The notes beneath the pieces are model-generated. The model ran no database searches and was not told the DNA's origin. It was given only the letters and a program-made list of their open reading frames with translations. Below, piece by piece: positions 1-13,100 of a DNA stretch of 64,000 nucleotides; position 1 is the first letter of the stretch; each line of letters begins with the position of its first letter. Where the stretch lies: assembly GCA_916700875.1 (NCBI GenBank), contig CAKAKS010000038.1:10893719-10957718 (forward strand). The letters run 5' to 3'. Both the position numbers and the translations under genes were made by a program. This stretch comes from Sebastes aleutianus. Taxonomy: Eukaryota > Chordata > Actinopteri > Perciformes > Sebastidae.

Positions 1-599
1 ACTTTAAATCATCTCTGAATTCATCCTCTAATTTGATCATTGGTTTGCTTCAAAAATGTGCAAACTTTTAAAGTTAGCCTTCCCAAAACTAGTAATATTT
101 GTAACTTCACGCAGTATATTCACGGTCTACAGTCCACAGCCATGACCCATGATTCTCTATGAAGCAGCTCTCTGTGAATCTCATGTGTTCCTCATTCATA
201 ATTGATGACATTCAACCGCAGCATACATTAATGGATCGAACAGACCTCAGGAATTCCCATGCAAGCTGTCATTGTGTGTAGCAGGTTTTGAATTTGTGCT
301 GCTGAATTTGTGTTTTCCCAGCTGGAAACAGGCCCGGAGTGAAATACGAATAGTGCAACGAAATGCCTGCAACAATCAGAAGTTTTGTATTAAATGGATG
401 ATTAAAAAGATCTTGACATATGGTTAAATATACTGTAAGAGTAACATGTGAAGAACGGGGCTGGATTCAGGCTAGCTAAGAGACAAATAATCCAGTATCC
501 GTTCATAAATCCTACCAAATAAATCCTATTTTACCTCCAATAAAGGTAAAGTCAAAGTCATTACAATGCAAGTAATGTATATGTATGTCTGTTTTTCAG

Positions 600-653
600 A
601 TTGAGCCTCTGAGACAACCTGAGCTTTTTCATTGAAGACGTGATTTTTATCAG
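600..653 (+). other. Candidate short non-coding exon
   Basis: The 54-nt segment is preceded by a pyrimidine tract ending in TTTTTCAG and followed by CAG/GTAAGG, a near-consensus donor. All three + frames contain a stop, so it could only be an untranslated or lncRNA exon. Splice-like borders arise often by chance in DNA of this size, so support is weak. Confidence 0.15.
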
Positions 654-1763
654 GTAAGGAAAGATTTACTGTACATTTATTTTATTCAAAGGGTCCAGAA
701 TAAGCAGCAGATCCTGTACTTTATGTTTATCCCCAAAGTCTATGTATAGGTTTGTTTAAAATCAAGTGCTTTACTGACTAGACTTTTGCTTAATGGCGCT
801 CAGCAGTCAGGAACACTTGGTCAGCCATTTTAGTCTGTGGCCCGATCGAAACGTCGATGCACCATCAGAATAATTGAATTGCTCTTCCCTGAGTCATTCT
901 GTCGTGATTAACCTCACAGATATGTGCTAACTGTGGGCCGATGTGAAACGCAGCTAGCAGACAGTCTTTCATTTTGCTGGCACGCCTTATTTGAGTCAGT
1001 TTGGTGCAACACTGCCGGCTGTGACTTATCATAGTAAGCAACAAGTGGAAGGGTCATCTGTTGGTCACGTCCCGATTATCAGATGTTGCTGAAAAGTGAG
1101 AGAGTGCGGGGTATAAAGAGCGGCCTGTGGTCTAGCCGAGAAGCTAGCTTTGGAGATGCCTCACATTACATTTTTGTCTTTGTGCTGATGTCACCCCCAT
1201 GCCCCCGGTCCAGCAGCAGGAGAATAAGAGCTACATTCTGCCTCTGCGACACAATAGAGCCCTTCTTGCCCTGATATTTTCACAATGTGTTTTCGCAGGG
1301 CCCTGTGCACACACAGACCGTTGATTCAGAGCTAGTTGAGCTCTACCTGATATTTCCATTCTTGTTGAAGGTGTTTGCTCAGAGATTTTACGCAGTTTGC
1401 TTCCACTGTCAGAAAAGAGCTTTGTAAATACACTGCAGGTCATTTATTCAATTCATTTCGCAGCACCCACTCAACAAATGGGAAATGTTAATGCTGCTTC
1501 ATCAGCTGCGTAGGGTCGGTAGCAGGTGTGTATTTGAGATTGTTCGTGATATTTTTTCATGGATCAGTGACAGAGAAGCCATGTAAGCCACTGCGGTACA
1601 GTATGGTGGGGTGGCATGGGTTAACGTCTGAGGACCGGAGGAATGTGTCCGGGTCGACAGAGAGAATTCCTCAGTCTTGCGCGACTAGGTCACTGCACTG
1701 ACGAGAGTCTGCCACCTATTTTAGCATGCGCATTGCCCTCTATCTTTTTCTAATTCTGCCTGC

Positions 1764-1794
<31 letters not shown>

Positions 1795-1800
1795 CCTCTC
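1764..1800. repeat. (CT)n microsatellite
   Basis: Uninterrupted CT dinucleotides followed by further CTCTCC-type pyrimidine sequence to about 1860. Open frames crossing this area are low-complexity artefacts. Confidence 0.9.
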
Positions 1801-3439
1801 CCTCTGTCTGGCTCCAAGTCTGTCCTCCTTTCTCCCCTTCCTCTCTCTCCCTTTACATAATTTCATCTTGCTGCTCGCTCTTTGTTTGTCTCTGTCTCTG
1901 TCGTGTCTCTTTTCGTTAATCTGTCCGTCTTTCCGTCACGCCGTCTATTTCGCTGTCCTACTTTGCCGCATGTTTTTCCCCCACTCTTGGTTCCGTCTTT
2001 TATTTGTCCCCCATGCACTTTTTGCTTGTGTTTTTCCATCTTCAAATATTCATGCCTTAGGTATTTATACTCCAAACGTCATTATTCCGTCTTTGTGGTT
2101 TATCCATTCTCCAACCCTTCACCTTCCTATCTTTATTATGCCTCCATTTTTGGCCATAATTCAAGAATTCATATGGTAATTATGACAATTTTACACTAAT
2201 GTCTGAATGGATAAAATGATGAAGTGATGCCATTTTGGACAGACGTGGATGTAAACTGCAATTTGACTAGTTGGCGGAGGCATACTACCGTGAGGCGGTA
2301 ATTCTAGTTTTGCATCAAGATCAAGTCTGTCTCTCCCTGTTTCTCTTTTTCTGTGGCACATTGAGTTCACTGCTGCAGGTGCTTTCAAGAAGACATGGTG
2401 GGAGTGCAGGGGAGTGAGACAAAAAAGACATTCTCTATATTCTTGTGTATATGACACTGGCATGCTTGTTATTAATGCAGTGCTGTACTATGCATATGGT
2501 GCCTGGTGGTGCTGGTCATGTATGATTTATACGGTGAGTTCCCACACACAGGCGAGGGCTTTCATAACAGCTATCCCTATTCATGAGTGAAGGAGTCTCA
2601 CCTCTTCATTGACTGACAGCGGGGGTGACAGACAGACCCCCAGGTACAGGAGTGTTTCCGCTGATGGCAGATGTGGCGATTTGCCACAGTCTGAACCTCG
2701 CACACATGCTCACTGAATGAAAGCACGTTCCTCCCATTTACACAGATGTAGGCTGCGCAAAGTCTTAGCCTATACCTCATGCAGAGGGATATCGGCAGCC
2801 ACATCTGGAGATTCTCTTGTCTGTCTGTACTCTACATCCACCTACATATGAATTACTTGTGGAATACCTGGCTCAAATGTTGCATGATTTATTGTTTCAC
2901 TTTACTTGGATGAGAGATGTTTGTGGTTTGCAAGGATATTATAAGAAAGGTGAAAAAAAAAAAAAAAAAAAAGAATTAAAGGTAATTTTAGCACACTTTT
3001 CTATTATTGACAACATGCCACACCATCGAAACTACTTATTTTTTTTCCCTATCTGAACTATTCTATCATGCTAGATTGACTGTTCTGTCATTCCCATCTT
3101 GTAGTCCATTTAGGTCAAAACTAGCCATTTGAATTCCAGTAATGTACAAGATGCTCCGCTTCGTGTCGGGGTCCTGCATCTTCTTGTCAGCGTTTATTTC
3201 GTAGCAATGACCCGCTCGCTGAACAATATCCCGCTTATTACGCGGCTATTTAAGAAATCTTACTTACTTACTTAAGAAATCAATAATTTGACACAAGAAT
3301 AGTCTTCCCGAGTCTGAGATCAGAACTGCGTCCATAGCAACGGTCTGTTATCCATAGCAACGGTCTGCTATAAAGAAATAACAGACCATAGAATGTCGTA
3401 AATGACAAATCAGAATAAACAATATTAGAAGATACAAGT

Positions 3440-3690
3440 GATGATTTATGAATTGTTTAAGTAATCTTTTAAGCCAAAAAAGCACTGGTTCCAGCCTTTT
3501 AATCGTGAATATTTGCTGGTTTTCTTAGTCTTTGCAATCTAAAGATGTCAACTTGGGCTTTGGGAAAATGTGATTTTTCACTATTTCTAAACATTTTATC
3601 GGCTGAACAGTAAATTGGTTAATTAAAAAAAGTATTTAACTAACCAGTAATGAAAATAATTGTTAGCTAAAGCCTTAATACATATACATA
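3440..3690. repeat. Old teleost interspersed repeat (CTGCAACTAA/GATTAAT family)
   Basis: A degraded member of a family seen at least six more times in the window. Its marks are an edge containing GTTAGCTAAAGCC in place of GTTAGTTGCAGCC, an internal TTTTCACTATTTCT block, and GATTAAT-type motifs near both ends. I see no clean ends or target duplication. Confidence 0.4.
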
Positions 3691-4139
3691 TACATATAAA
3701 ATGTTAACACACTAAACTGTGAATGGTAGCGTACCATAGTAGCTATTCTGTCATGTTAAATTATTAACTGTAATGCCCATCTTGTAGTCCATTTAGGTTA
3801 AAACTGCATTATTACGTGAAGAGTTTAATCCCATAAAAGGTACTCAACATTTCGGAAACTATGACAAAGTGATGGCTTGTAATGAAGTGCATGCTACACT
3901 AAAATGATCTCATTCTCAACCATGTGTGAACTGTTTTAGGTAACAACAATCTCCAAATTGGATTCACAGAGATTTCTGGGATAAAGCTCTTCAAATGCTA
4001 TTTTATATATCTCTGACAACATGTGTGTAACTCAGCGTGTGTTTGTTCGTCTGTGTTCGCCCGGCCCGCTACCAAGCACCTAAAGCCCTTGCAGTTTCAG
4101 ACAGTGAAGGGAGGTGAGACGTGAGTAATAGCAGTGACT

Positions 4140-4400
4140 GATGATGTCACAGACAGCATTGCGCCGCTTCAGCTGCCCCCCGTGACCCGGCTTTAGGATG
4201 GCGGCAGCAGCGCGCAAGCACCCGTGGGTAACACACGCCAAAGCACATTAGAGGCAGGGAGATGGAGAGAGGCGGGGATGGAGCACACAGAACACAGCTC
4301 AGGGGGACAGAGAGAGAGACAGAGAGACAAAGAGAGACAGAGAGAGAGAGAAAGAGAGGGGGGGAGGCTGTCAGATTAAAGAGGAGAGACAGGAAGAAAA
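4140..4400 (+). promoter_or_regulatory. Candidate promoter and GA-rich 5' leader
   Basis: This is one of the few CpG-containing stretches in the first 20 kb (GCGCCGC, GGATGGCGGCAGCAGCGCGC near 4160-4215). It is followed by a purine-rich AGAGAGAC leader at about 4300-4400, a common look for vertebrate 5' UTRs. A motif like a cAMP-response element half site (TGATGTCA) is near 4142. A candidate exon lies just downstream at 4449-4491. No transcript evidence is available here. Confidence 0.25.
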
Positions 4401-4448
4401 GCTGAGAGACATGGCGATGTTTGCCTCTCCATGCTTTTTTTTTTTTAG

Positions 4449-4491
4449 CAGACTGTCTGGTTGGAGTTGATGTTCTACATCATTGCCTCAG
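4449..4491 (+). other. Candidate short exon with ATG
   Basis: A long T-run ending in TTTTAG precedes it and CAG/GTATCT follows. It contains an ATG at 4470 that would open a reading frame starting M-F-Y-I-I-A-S, with the intron falling after the first base of the next codon. No family is recognisable from so few residues. It may be the first coding exon of a + strand gene whose later exons could include 22463-22486 and 23673-23755, but this is speculation. Confidence 0.15.
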
Positions 4492-4609
4492 GTATCTCTC
4501 ACTGTCTCTCTCTGTCTGTCTCTCTGTCGGTTTCACTTCCTCTATCACACAAAATGAGTCTTTGCATGAAAAGAAAAAAAAAACGTGGATATGCCGTTAG
4601 TCAGGCAAC

Positions 4610-4925
4610 TAATAGACAACAATATTTGATAATGGATCGATGGTTTAAGTATTTATCAATGGAAAAAAAGCCAAACATTTTGCTGGTTCCTGTTTATCAG
4701 ACGTGAGGAATTTCAGCGTTTCTCTTTCTGATATCATTGTCACATGACTCTCTTTAGTTTTGCCCAGTTGGTTGGAGGAAACAAGCCATTTGAAGACGTC
4801 ATCTCGAGCATGTGATGGGCATTTGTCAACTATTTTCTGACCAATTTGAGACTAAACAATTAAGCGAATCTTCAAAAAAAGATAACAGAGTTGTTAACAG
4901 TCAAAATAAACATTAGTTGCAGTCA
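4610..4925. repeat. Interspersed repeat (CTGCAACTAA/GATTAAT family)
   Basis: Shares with 5520-5825 and 7370-7705 the starting block ACAATATTTGATAAT, a central AACAAGCCATTTGAAGACGTC block, TATTTTCTGACC, and the closing motif ATTAGTTGCAGTC. It is diverged, and its borders are approximate. Confidence 0.5.
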
Positions 4926-5519
4926 GGGAATGAATTAGCACCTGCCACCTGCCAAATACAGGGTACATGTTGGCTGTAAAATTGCAGTCCTACATATGAC
5001 CTCTCTAGTTCTTCTCTCTCTAATATTCTTTAGCTTTCGGATAACATACAAACGAATTTCACTTTTGATCTGCAGCATCTCTCTCTCTCTGCGTCGCTCT
5101 TTATCTCGTTTGTATCACCGGTCACTGTCTCTCAACTTGACTCTCGCTGCAAAAGGTGAAAATTATAGTGTGAGTTCAACAAGGGTGAAATGAGTGACAG
5201 TGATGTAGTTGAAGGACTGCTGAGCTCGCTTCTTCAGACATTTATTCTCCACGTAAGTCTCATATATTGACACAGAAGGCAGCTGGCTGCAACTCCTCTC
5301 TCTGCAACCCAGTCCCTCCTTTACTCCAGTGGGTCCATCGGGTGATACAAATTATGCAATTTATGATGATGGAGCACAGAGAAACATGTCAAAAGACAAT
5401 ATGACGTATGATTGCTTTGATGCATATGAAGTGAGAGAAAATTCTCACTGTCTGATCTAGTCATGGCCACAGCTAAAACACAAATGATATGGCTATAGAA
5501 GGTAATATACTAACATTTA

Positions 5520-5825
5520 ATTTACAGCTCAAACAAGTAGTTGATTAGTCAGTTGAAAGAAAATTAATCAGCAACAATATTTGATAATCAATTGTCATTT
5601 TGTACATGAAAAATGTAGTAAAAAAATCACTTCCAGCTTCTCAAATGTGAATATTTGGGCGTCTCCTATGATAGTAATTTGAATAACTTTTGGACCGTTT
5701 GTCAGACAAAAAAAGCTATTTGAAATCATCATCAACTGAGATCAGCATTTGTTACTATTTTCTGACATTTCAGAGACCAAACGATTAATTGATAATGAAA
5801 ATAATGGTTAGTTGCAGCCCTACAG
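5520..5825. repeat. Interspersed repeat (CTGCAACTAA/GATTAAT family)
   Basis: Runs from a TTGATTAGTCAGTTGA block to GGTTAGTTGCAGCCCTAC. Internal landmarks TCTCAAATGTGAATATTTG and ATTTTCTGACATTTC match the other copies. This non-coding family is common in percomorph genomes and is probably a non-autonomous DNA element. Confidence 0.7.
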
Positions 5826-7369
5826 TGGTTTGATTAATCACAGTTAAAGGCCTGATGATTATAATGATGTGAATTGCATCATATGTCAACGTTCATACAT
5901 TTTTAATGACAGGAGAGCATAGCTGCAATGGGAATAAAGTCAAATGTTTTCAGTGTTATAATGCCAATGTTGTAGAGTTTGTCACTCTAACATTTCCAAT
6001 ATAATATTTCACCTGGTTATTTGTGTTATTTTACTGCAAATGCAGATTATAAGTGCAGCCAATTTTTTCACAAGAATAGTAAAAAGAGCAGCTGTGCACA
6101 TTGGGCCCTTAGCCAATCATACTGTAAACAATAGAATAAAACATAATCATATCATAGATTACAAGGTGAAATGAAAGTGCCTATTATATTCAACCTGATT
6201 CTCTCCAAATATATACACCGCACAAATTATAATAACTCAAGTTGTCAATTAACAACTGTGTGACAGTATTCAATTTCCCCACCGCCATTCATGCTTCTCT
6301 GTCAAGGCCAAATAGTGAATCCTGGGGAATGCATTGCTATAGGTATCCTCTTCAATTAAACAATATCCCTTACAGCATACAGCATATTTTGTCCGCACAT
6401 CAGAGATACTGCACTTAAAGAGGCGTTTATCATTGAAATCCATCTCAAGAGCCGAGGAACCTTGTGCTGGAAATGGAGAGTACTCGTTTACAAGCACTCA
6501 GCATCCGTGTGTTTGTTTTCGCCACTATCACCTCAAAGTCTCATTCAGCTCCGACTCCCAAATGGCTCTTGATTCTTTGATCTCATTGCCGAGAGAAGAG
6601 CACATACTCAAAGCTGAGCAATCCTGTTTGTAATTTCAAGGCAATGCTCCGAAGCAAAAGGAATCTCAAATATTTTTTCAGCTTAGGCGGAAATCACTGC
6701 TCTGGTATGATATGTCACTAATAAACAGATGCTTATGAATGTAACTGAGATAATGAATGATAGAATATACAGTCAATGTAGCAAAAAATTTTAAACTAAT
6801 TGGTATAAATACACACAAATACATAAAGCTGGGGACTTTTATGTATAAATGAACATCCGTTACATTCAAGCCCTTCACAAATGAGGTCACATATTGTAAA
6901 GTAAAAAGCAATCGACGGCGAGGACAAACACTCGTGGAGGCGAGGGAGATGCAGCGAGCTCACCTGCATGCATACGCCTTAAACACGCGTCGACAGTGTT
7001 TGTGCGATTACTCTCACTGCCAGAGGGGGGGGGGGGTACACAAAAGTTCCACACTCCGGCTTTAACGACACTCATAAAGGTAAAAGTCCAAGAGGATGAT
7101 ATCGATACTGCTGCAATCCTTCGCTTATGTATTGCTCAGCTCAAAATAATATTCTCAACAATAGAAATATGATACTCGATCAAATCTCCGGTGATTTCTC
7201 CATCACAGTCTAGACAAATATAGTCGCCGGGTATATCATGTTTCAGCAGAGGACCTTACATGTGCTGTAAGATAGGAATACAGCTTCAATCGGGCATTTT
7301 AAACCAGAAATCTTTGTCCTCATCCAAACCCAATTATTAGTTTATTGTGAGCGCAAACCAGACTAAAGC

Positions 7370-7705
7370 CTAGAGTTGAAACATTTAGTTGGTTAATCAG
7401 TTAATGCAACTATTTGCACTACAATAATCAATCATTTTAGTCATCTTTCGAGTAAAGTGCTGCACATTCAAGCTTTTCAAATGTGCTGATTTTCAGCTTT
7501 TCACTGTTTCATATAATTGTAAACTGAATATCTGGATTTTAGATTTTGGTTGGACAAAAAAACTATTTGAAAATGTCACCTTGAGATCACAGAAATTATA
7601 TATGTTTTGCTATTTTCTGACATTTTATTGGACAAAACAAATTGATTAATGGAGAAAATAATCAACAGATTATTCGACAGTGAAAATAACTTTTTGTAGC
7701 CCTAC
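7370..7705. repeat. Interspersed repeat (CTGCAACTAA/GATTAAT family)
   Basis: Bounded by AGAGTTGAAACATTTAGTTG and TTTTTGTAGCCCTAC. It contains TTTTCAAATGTGCTGATTTTC, ATTTTCTGACATTTTA and AATTGATTAATGGAGAAAA, all shared with the copies at 5520, 18478 and 24676. Confidence 0.7.
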
Positions 7706-8603
7706 TAACATTGATTTAGATTGTTTTGTAGTCTTAGTATTTTCCAAACCTGGCAGTAAAGCAATGAGAAGTCTAGCCCACTCCCAGTCTGAACGGTCCT
7801 TACAGGTTTGGCTGTAAATGTCAAGCTCCAACTGGGAGTTTAAGTGGAAAGGTCAGAATTAAACCCTCGCTAGCCTGAGATTTTTAATCGTATCATGTTT
7901 GGTGAGAAGGAAATGTGTTAGGCATGGAATAGAAGTAAAAAGGTCTAAACTGACTGTGTGCAGACACGTAGTGGCAGATGTTGCTGTTGTGAGATCTGAG
8001 ATCAAGGTTTGTTTATTCACAGCCTTGACCCTCTCACTTCAGTCATCAACAGATTGGTCTCCGACGAAAAAATAGTTTCACAAAGTGTCACACTAAAATG
8101 CCCACTAATATTAGAAAAGCTACATAAAGCATTACGAGCATGAAACATATTTGAATGAGATGGATTTAAAAAGGGAAATTCTAGATAAAAAAAATTACAC
8201 ACAGAGGTTAATAATTCTAATCAGGCATCATTTTTTTAGCACCTTTTAAATGACTTTGCATAAAAAAATTAAATATACAACAAAGTGAAATAAAGAGAAC
8301 AACTTTGTAAATTTATTTAACCAGGAAAGGGTCTATAGAGATAAAAAAAAAAAAAGATAGAAATGAAGAATAAGAAGCACCGTCCTGTTTCATTCCACTA
8401 CTGCTGTCCACTAAATGATGCAGGAATGCCGGGCTTGTCTCCGGTGCACTGCTGCTCTCCTGTCTCTCTCTGTTTTCTCTCTACCTCGCTTAACCGTCCA
8501 TTTTAACCGTCAATGACCTCAAATCACTGAGGTTTTGGTCGTAGAAATGAGTGGTCTTTCCCAAGTGTACAGTTAGTCGCTGTGCTGCTGGTAACACATC
8601 ACC

Positions 8604-8647
8604 CCTCCTCCTCCTCCTCCTCCTCCTCCTCCTCATCCTCCTCCTCT
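8604..8647. repeat. (TCC)n microsatellite
   Basis: About fourteen CTC/TCC triplets with one CAT interruption, non-coding. Confidence 0.9.
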
Positions 8648-9519
8648 GTGGTGCATCACCCCACTCACTCGCTTTCAGTCTCTCCTTCTCTCTCTTTCAC
8701 TCCCTGGCTTAATATTGATCTGAATTCATTTGTTTCCTATTGATCTGCCACTCCACCCTCTGCCGCATTGAACAAACACAAGGACACACACCATGCGCAC
8801 ACAAGCCTCACACACGCACCCGTGCAAATGCAGCACATGCGTACAAGCCCCACACGTGCACACACGCATGTACGCAAAGGGGGGAAAAAAAGGCCAAAAA
8901 CGCTCATTTACTATGTTATACGTGAGCTGATTTGAAGGTTAATATGCGCACAAACCTTCACACTGCAGACAGACACACCCTCGATCACACTCTTCATCTG
9001 AGAGATTTCAGAGGGTGAAAACACGAAGGTTTGGAGAGGTCTCAGCTCGAGCATCAGACAAGCTAATGACATACAAAGGAACCTGGATTCCATATTGATC
9101 CAACACCTCAGGAGTGAGATGAAAACACAGGCAGTCTGGGGCTGGCACCGGCAGGCGACACAATTACGGCTGCAGTTCATTTCTCAGGTTTTCTGAATTG
9201 TACTCTGAGTCATTAGTAAAACAAATGAGATGAATTCAGTTTGGTGGCAATCGTTCAAGGAGGTAGGTGAGCCGAGGTGTCATTTGTGGCAGTAATTGTG
9301 TATTTCTTGAAAAGCCTTCAGAGTCTTCAGAATGAAATTAGCAAATAAAGTCAATCAAGTGTGAGGCTGCACTACGTTCATTGATGGGCTTTCCAAAAAC
9401 TGCATCATAAGGAATACAGAAGAATGTAAGAATGGGATGTACTGTATTAAAAGCCCAGAGCAAAAAAACTAAAAAACAAATCACAATTATATAGAAATAA
9501 CCTTTTATATATATTCTCG

Positions 9520-10160
9520 GGTGATCAAAGTTAACAGGATGATAACGCGTTATTGCAAATTCATTTTAACAGCACTCATTTTGTTAACGCATTAACGCAA
9601 CTTGCGATTTGCGACCAACTTGCGAAGGAGGCTAAATAACGCTCCAAACATGCTAAATTTTGTCGAGGAAAAACTGGCATGGCCATTTTCAAAGGGGTCC
9701 CTTGACCTCTGACCTCAAGATATGTGAATTAAAATGGGTTCTATGGGTACCCACGAGTCTCCCCTTTACAGACATGCCCACTTTATGATAATCACATGCA
9801 GTTTGGGGCAAGTCCTAGTCAAGTCAGCACACTGACACACTGACAGCTGTTGTTACCTGTTGGGCTGCAGTTTGCCATGTTATGATTGGAGCATATTTTT
9901 TATGCTAACTGCAGTACCTGTGAGGGTTTCTGTTGTTAATTGATTTCCAATAATAAATATATACATACATTTGCATAAAGCAAGCATATTTGCTCACTCC
10001 CATGTTGATAAGAGTATTAAATACTTGACAAATATCCCTTAAAGGTACATTTTGAACAGATGAAAAATGTGCGATTAATTTACGATTAATCGTGATTAAC
10101 TATGGACAATCACGTGATTAATCACGATTAAACATTTTAATTGATTGACAGCCCTAATAT
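9520..10160. mobile_element. Non-autonomous element, TTAACGCG/GATTAATC family
   Basis: A near-complete copy of about 640 bp. The left part has GATAACGCGTTATTGCAAAT and TTAACGCATTAACGC, the middle has GGGTACCCACGAGTCTCCCC and TTGGGGCAAGTC, and the right part has repeated GATTAATCGTGATTAA ending near GATTGACAGCCCTAATATG. The middle block recurs in reverse orientation at about 31840-31960, which confirms it is dispersed. No coding capacity. Confidence 0.75.
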
Positions 10161-10164
10161 GAAG

Positions 10165-13100
10165 AGTGTGTGTTTAATATATTGAAAGGACAGAGCTGGT
10201 GTTACTCCATATTTTTCTTAACGTTATGAAATAAAAAATCAACTATGTGTTGCGGCCTCGTGACAATCACAATGTAAACAGTAGAGATATGACGTTCACA
10301 TTACAAAGTAATCTACCAGGAATGTGCACTTGCACGTATGCGATCGGTCACCACAGCGTTTTGCTGGCATTGCGGTCAATCAAAAGTTTTGCCAGGTTAA
10401 AGTTTGAACACAGGAGCCTCCTGCGTTGGCATCGCTGCTGCGTCGCCGGTCTTAGTCTATCTCTCAATACTTCAGACGGGGACTTCCCTGCCCAAAGGCA
10501 CTGTAGTTTTAGCAAATTATACTCGCAGAGGAGTAAATAGTGCGTTTGTTGGGGACTCTTTTCAGCTGCAGAATATGTGCTAGTGAGTATTTACGCCACC
10601 ATGACGGTGTATGTGGGGATCACTCAAAATAAACTACAGTACTCATGTTCATGGTAATGAAGGAGCATGTCACCCAGTGCAACAGTGTGGCTCATTGATG
10701 TGTTTTTAATAGTTTTTGGATGACAATGTAGCTCTATGACAACAGAAGGCTAAAATACATCAGGCTTTAGCTACAACAGAAATACTTATAGTCACTAGGG
10801 TCAATTCATAGTCGGTTTTGGTCTACTATTTTCATGGGAACTTTTTGATTATAACAAAAATGAAGAATATCACCAGCTTTATCCTTCAAGGTTCAATGTT
10901 TAATTCAGTTATCCTCCATCTTCAATAAGCTGTGACAGGTTGACCAAGCTCACCGGCGACTCCAAATTTTTTGGTTGGTGGCATCAAGTTGCCATGACAC
11001 CAGACGGTTTTTCCTGCCCTCTGACCTCCTTTCAGGACACGCTGTGCTCAGTCAGACTGCATCTCCAGCAGCGGCTTGAGTTCAAAGGGCCCGGGGGGAA
11101 AAGAGGCAAGGGGGAGAGGCTGTTTCCTCTCGATAATATTAGATAAGATGCACCACAGGCAATACTCGCTCTCCCTAAGTGCATGCAGACAGGAACACAG
11201 AGACCCATATTATACGTACACATGTGGGAATTAATGAGCGCACACCAACACAAAAGCCGCACATCTCCGTCTCTGTTGTCTTTCATTGTGTTGCAGTGTC
11301 ATAATTATTGCATTTGTTTGGCTCACTGCTGTTTAATTTATGATGTCGAATTGTATTTTCCAGCATTATTAATGTATTATTCATCACCGTTGACTTTAAC
11401 CGTCTCCGCTGTACATGTATTTTTGTACCACCCTCTCATTCACGCTTTGTTGATGGCACAGTATTCATTCTCACCATTATCTCCCACTTTGTTAATCCAT
11501 TTCATACTCCGCGCATGATGTTTGATGCTTCCTCCGTCATAAACGCTTGCGTTTCTATTCATTTCTTTGTGCTGCAGAGTGCTTCATCTCTAATCAGGGA
11601 TTGGTCCATTATGGTTTAATTATCTTGAGGTATTCTTTCATACTTGAGTCCAGGGTGGTTTTTGCTGAAAACGGCACTACTAGGCTGTGCAGCCTGGATA
11701 AAAGCCCAGATAAGGTTGTGTCTGGGTGGCTGACTTTACTTATTTAGTTATCCCAACTTCATGCCTCAATGTGTTTATTGATGTTCCCCTTCCTATCCTG
11801 TGGTATGCTAATAATCTGCACGATGCTCTGCTGATTTCAGGAATGCCGTGGTCAACCATAGAAGCTCCCCAGTGAGAAGAGAGCCATGGGAAAAACCTCA
11901 AACTAGATTCCGGTTGTGAGGTAAATGCTTTGGCAACATCTGTTTCTTCCATGGCTTCCTGTTTTATACCAACAAAGACTCTTTGAATCCGACTGAAATG
12001 AAAGAGAGAGCAAACAGCTTGAGAGATCACAGCTAGTGACGGAGAACGTCAGCTCCAAGTATACAGAGAGAGACTCTAACATTTCCGTGTCTCTCAGCTT
12101 GTGACTCTGTCTCTTTCTGTCTCCTCCTGTCTCTTTAATCTGTGCTCTCATCATAAAACACAAGTTTGTTCTTATTGACAATGCGTATTGACGCAACATT
12201 GTAATATCTTCTCCGCCACTATAAACAGACGACTTCCCGACTCACACAATCAGACCTGTTGAAAGAAGACTAAATCGGAGAACCATTATGTATATTATTC
12301 AACATAATTGCATATGGGACTCACATAACTGCTTCCGTGAATAGCAGTGCTCTCTCTCTTTTTCTTTCTCTTTGACAAACGCACACTCTACCAAGAAAAA
12401 ATATATATTAGCAAGTACTGTATATAAGCCAACAAAAGCAGCCTCCCATCATTTGTCATCCACAGAATCAAACCGCCAAAAAGAAAACCAATTCAAAATG
12501 GTACACATCATTGAGAGTAATTATATATTGTGTGCATATAAAAGCCCTCATTATGGAATAAGAACATTAAATTGTTAGCATACTTATTTAAAGCGTAGAC
12601 GAGCTGTGTGCATCGTGCACATTTGTGAACACACAAATATACACACTTTCTCCACACACGTAGGCACACATACTGGCCGACACTACCCAATAGCCATTGA
12701 CAACAGTGCCCTAGCAACCATTGGGCATCATGCCAAGCCGCTGAGGTTGCCTGGTAGTGTGTTCCCATGGCAACGTTTTCTGCCTTTGTAAATAAGGTAC
12801 GAGGAGAGCGAAATAGGGGGGTTTGGGAGAAATCGCACCACAGAATCTCATTCTATCTTGAGAGAACTAATAATTTATGGTCTGTGAGTAGCGGATACTT
12901 ATCCTGGCCCTGCACCAAGCTGTCATCTGACTGAAGAGGTGCATTAGCATCGATGCGGATCTCAGGTCCGAGTCCTCGCCACACGGGGTCAGATCCAGTT
13001 TTGACGGGGATAGAGGAGAAGCATGTAATCTTAGTTTTCCTTCCTGGTCTTTAAATGACTTCTTATGAACATAATTGGGAAAGTAATGATCACACTCTGC

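Larger units (their letters stand above)
1..4130. other. Gene-free stretch (intergenic or intronic)
   Basis: No reading frame here looks like a protein. All open frames are short and cover simple repeats. The stretch contains a CT microsatellite near 1764-1800, a pyrimidine-rich tract to about 2040, an A-run near 2948-2971, and a short direct duplication of the motif CATAGCAACGGTCTG near 3335-3370. A possible old interspersed repeat lies at 3440-3690. One splice-bordered candidate exon at 600-653 is listed separately. Confidence 0.6.
4500..9515. other. Gene-free stretch with old repeats
   Basis: No supported coding exon. It holds three members of the CTGCAACTAA/GATTAAT interspersed family (listed separately), a G-run near 7025-7036, and a TCC microsatellite. 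The remaining sequence near 6880-7070, 8930-9180 and 9240-9400 is unique-looking without recognisable genes. Confidence 0.6.
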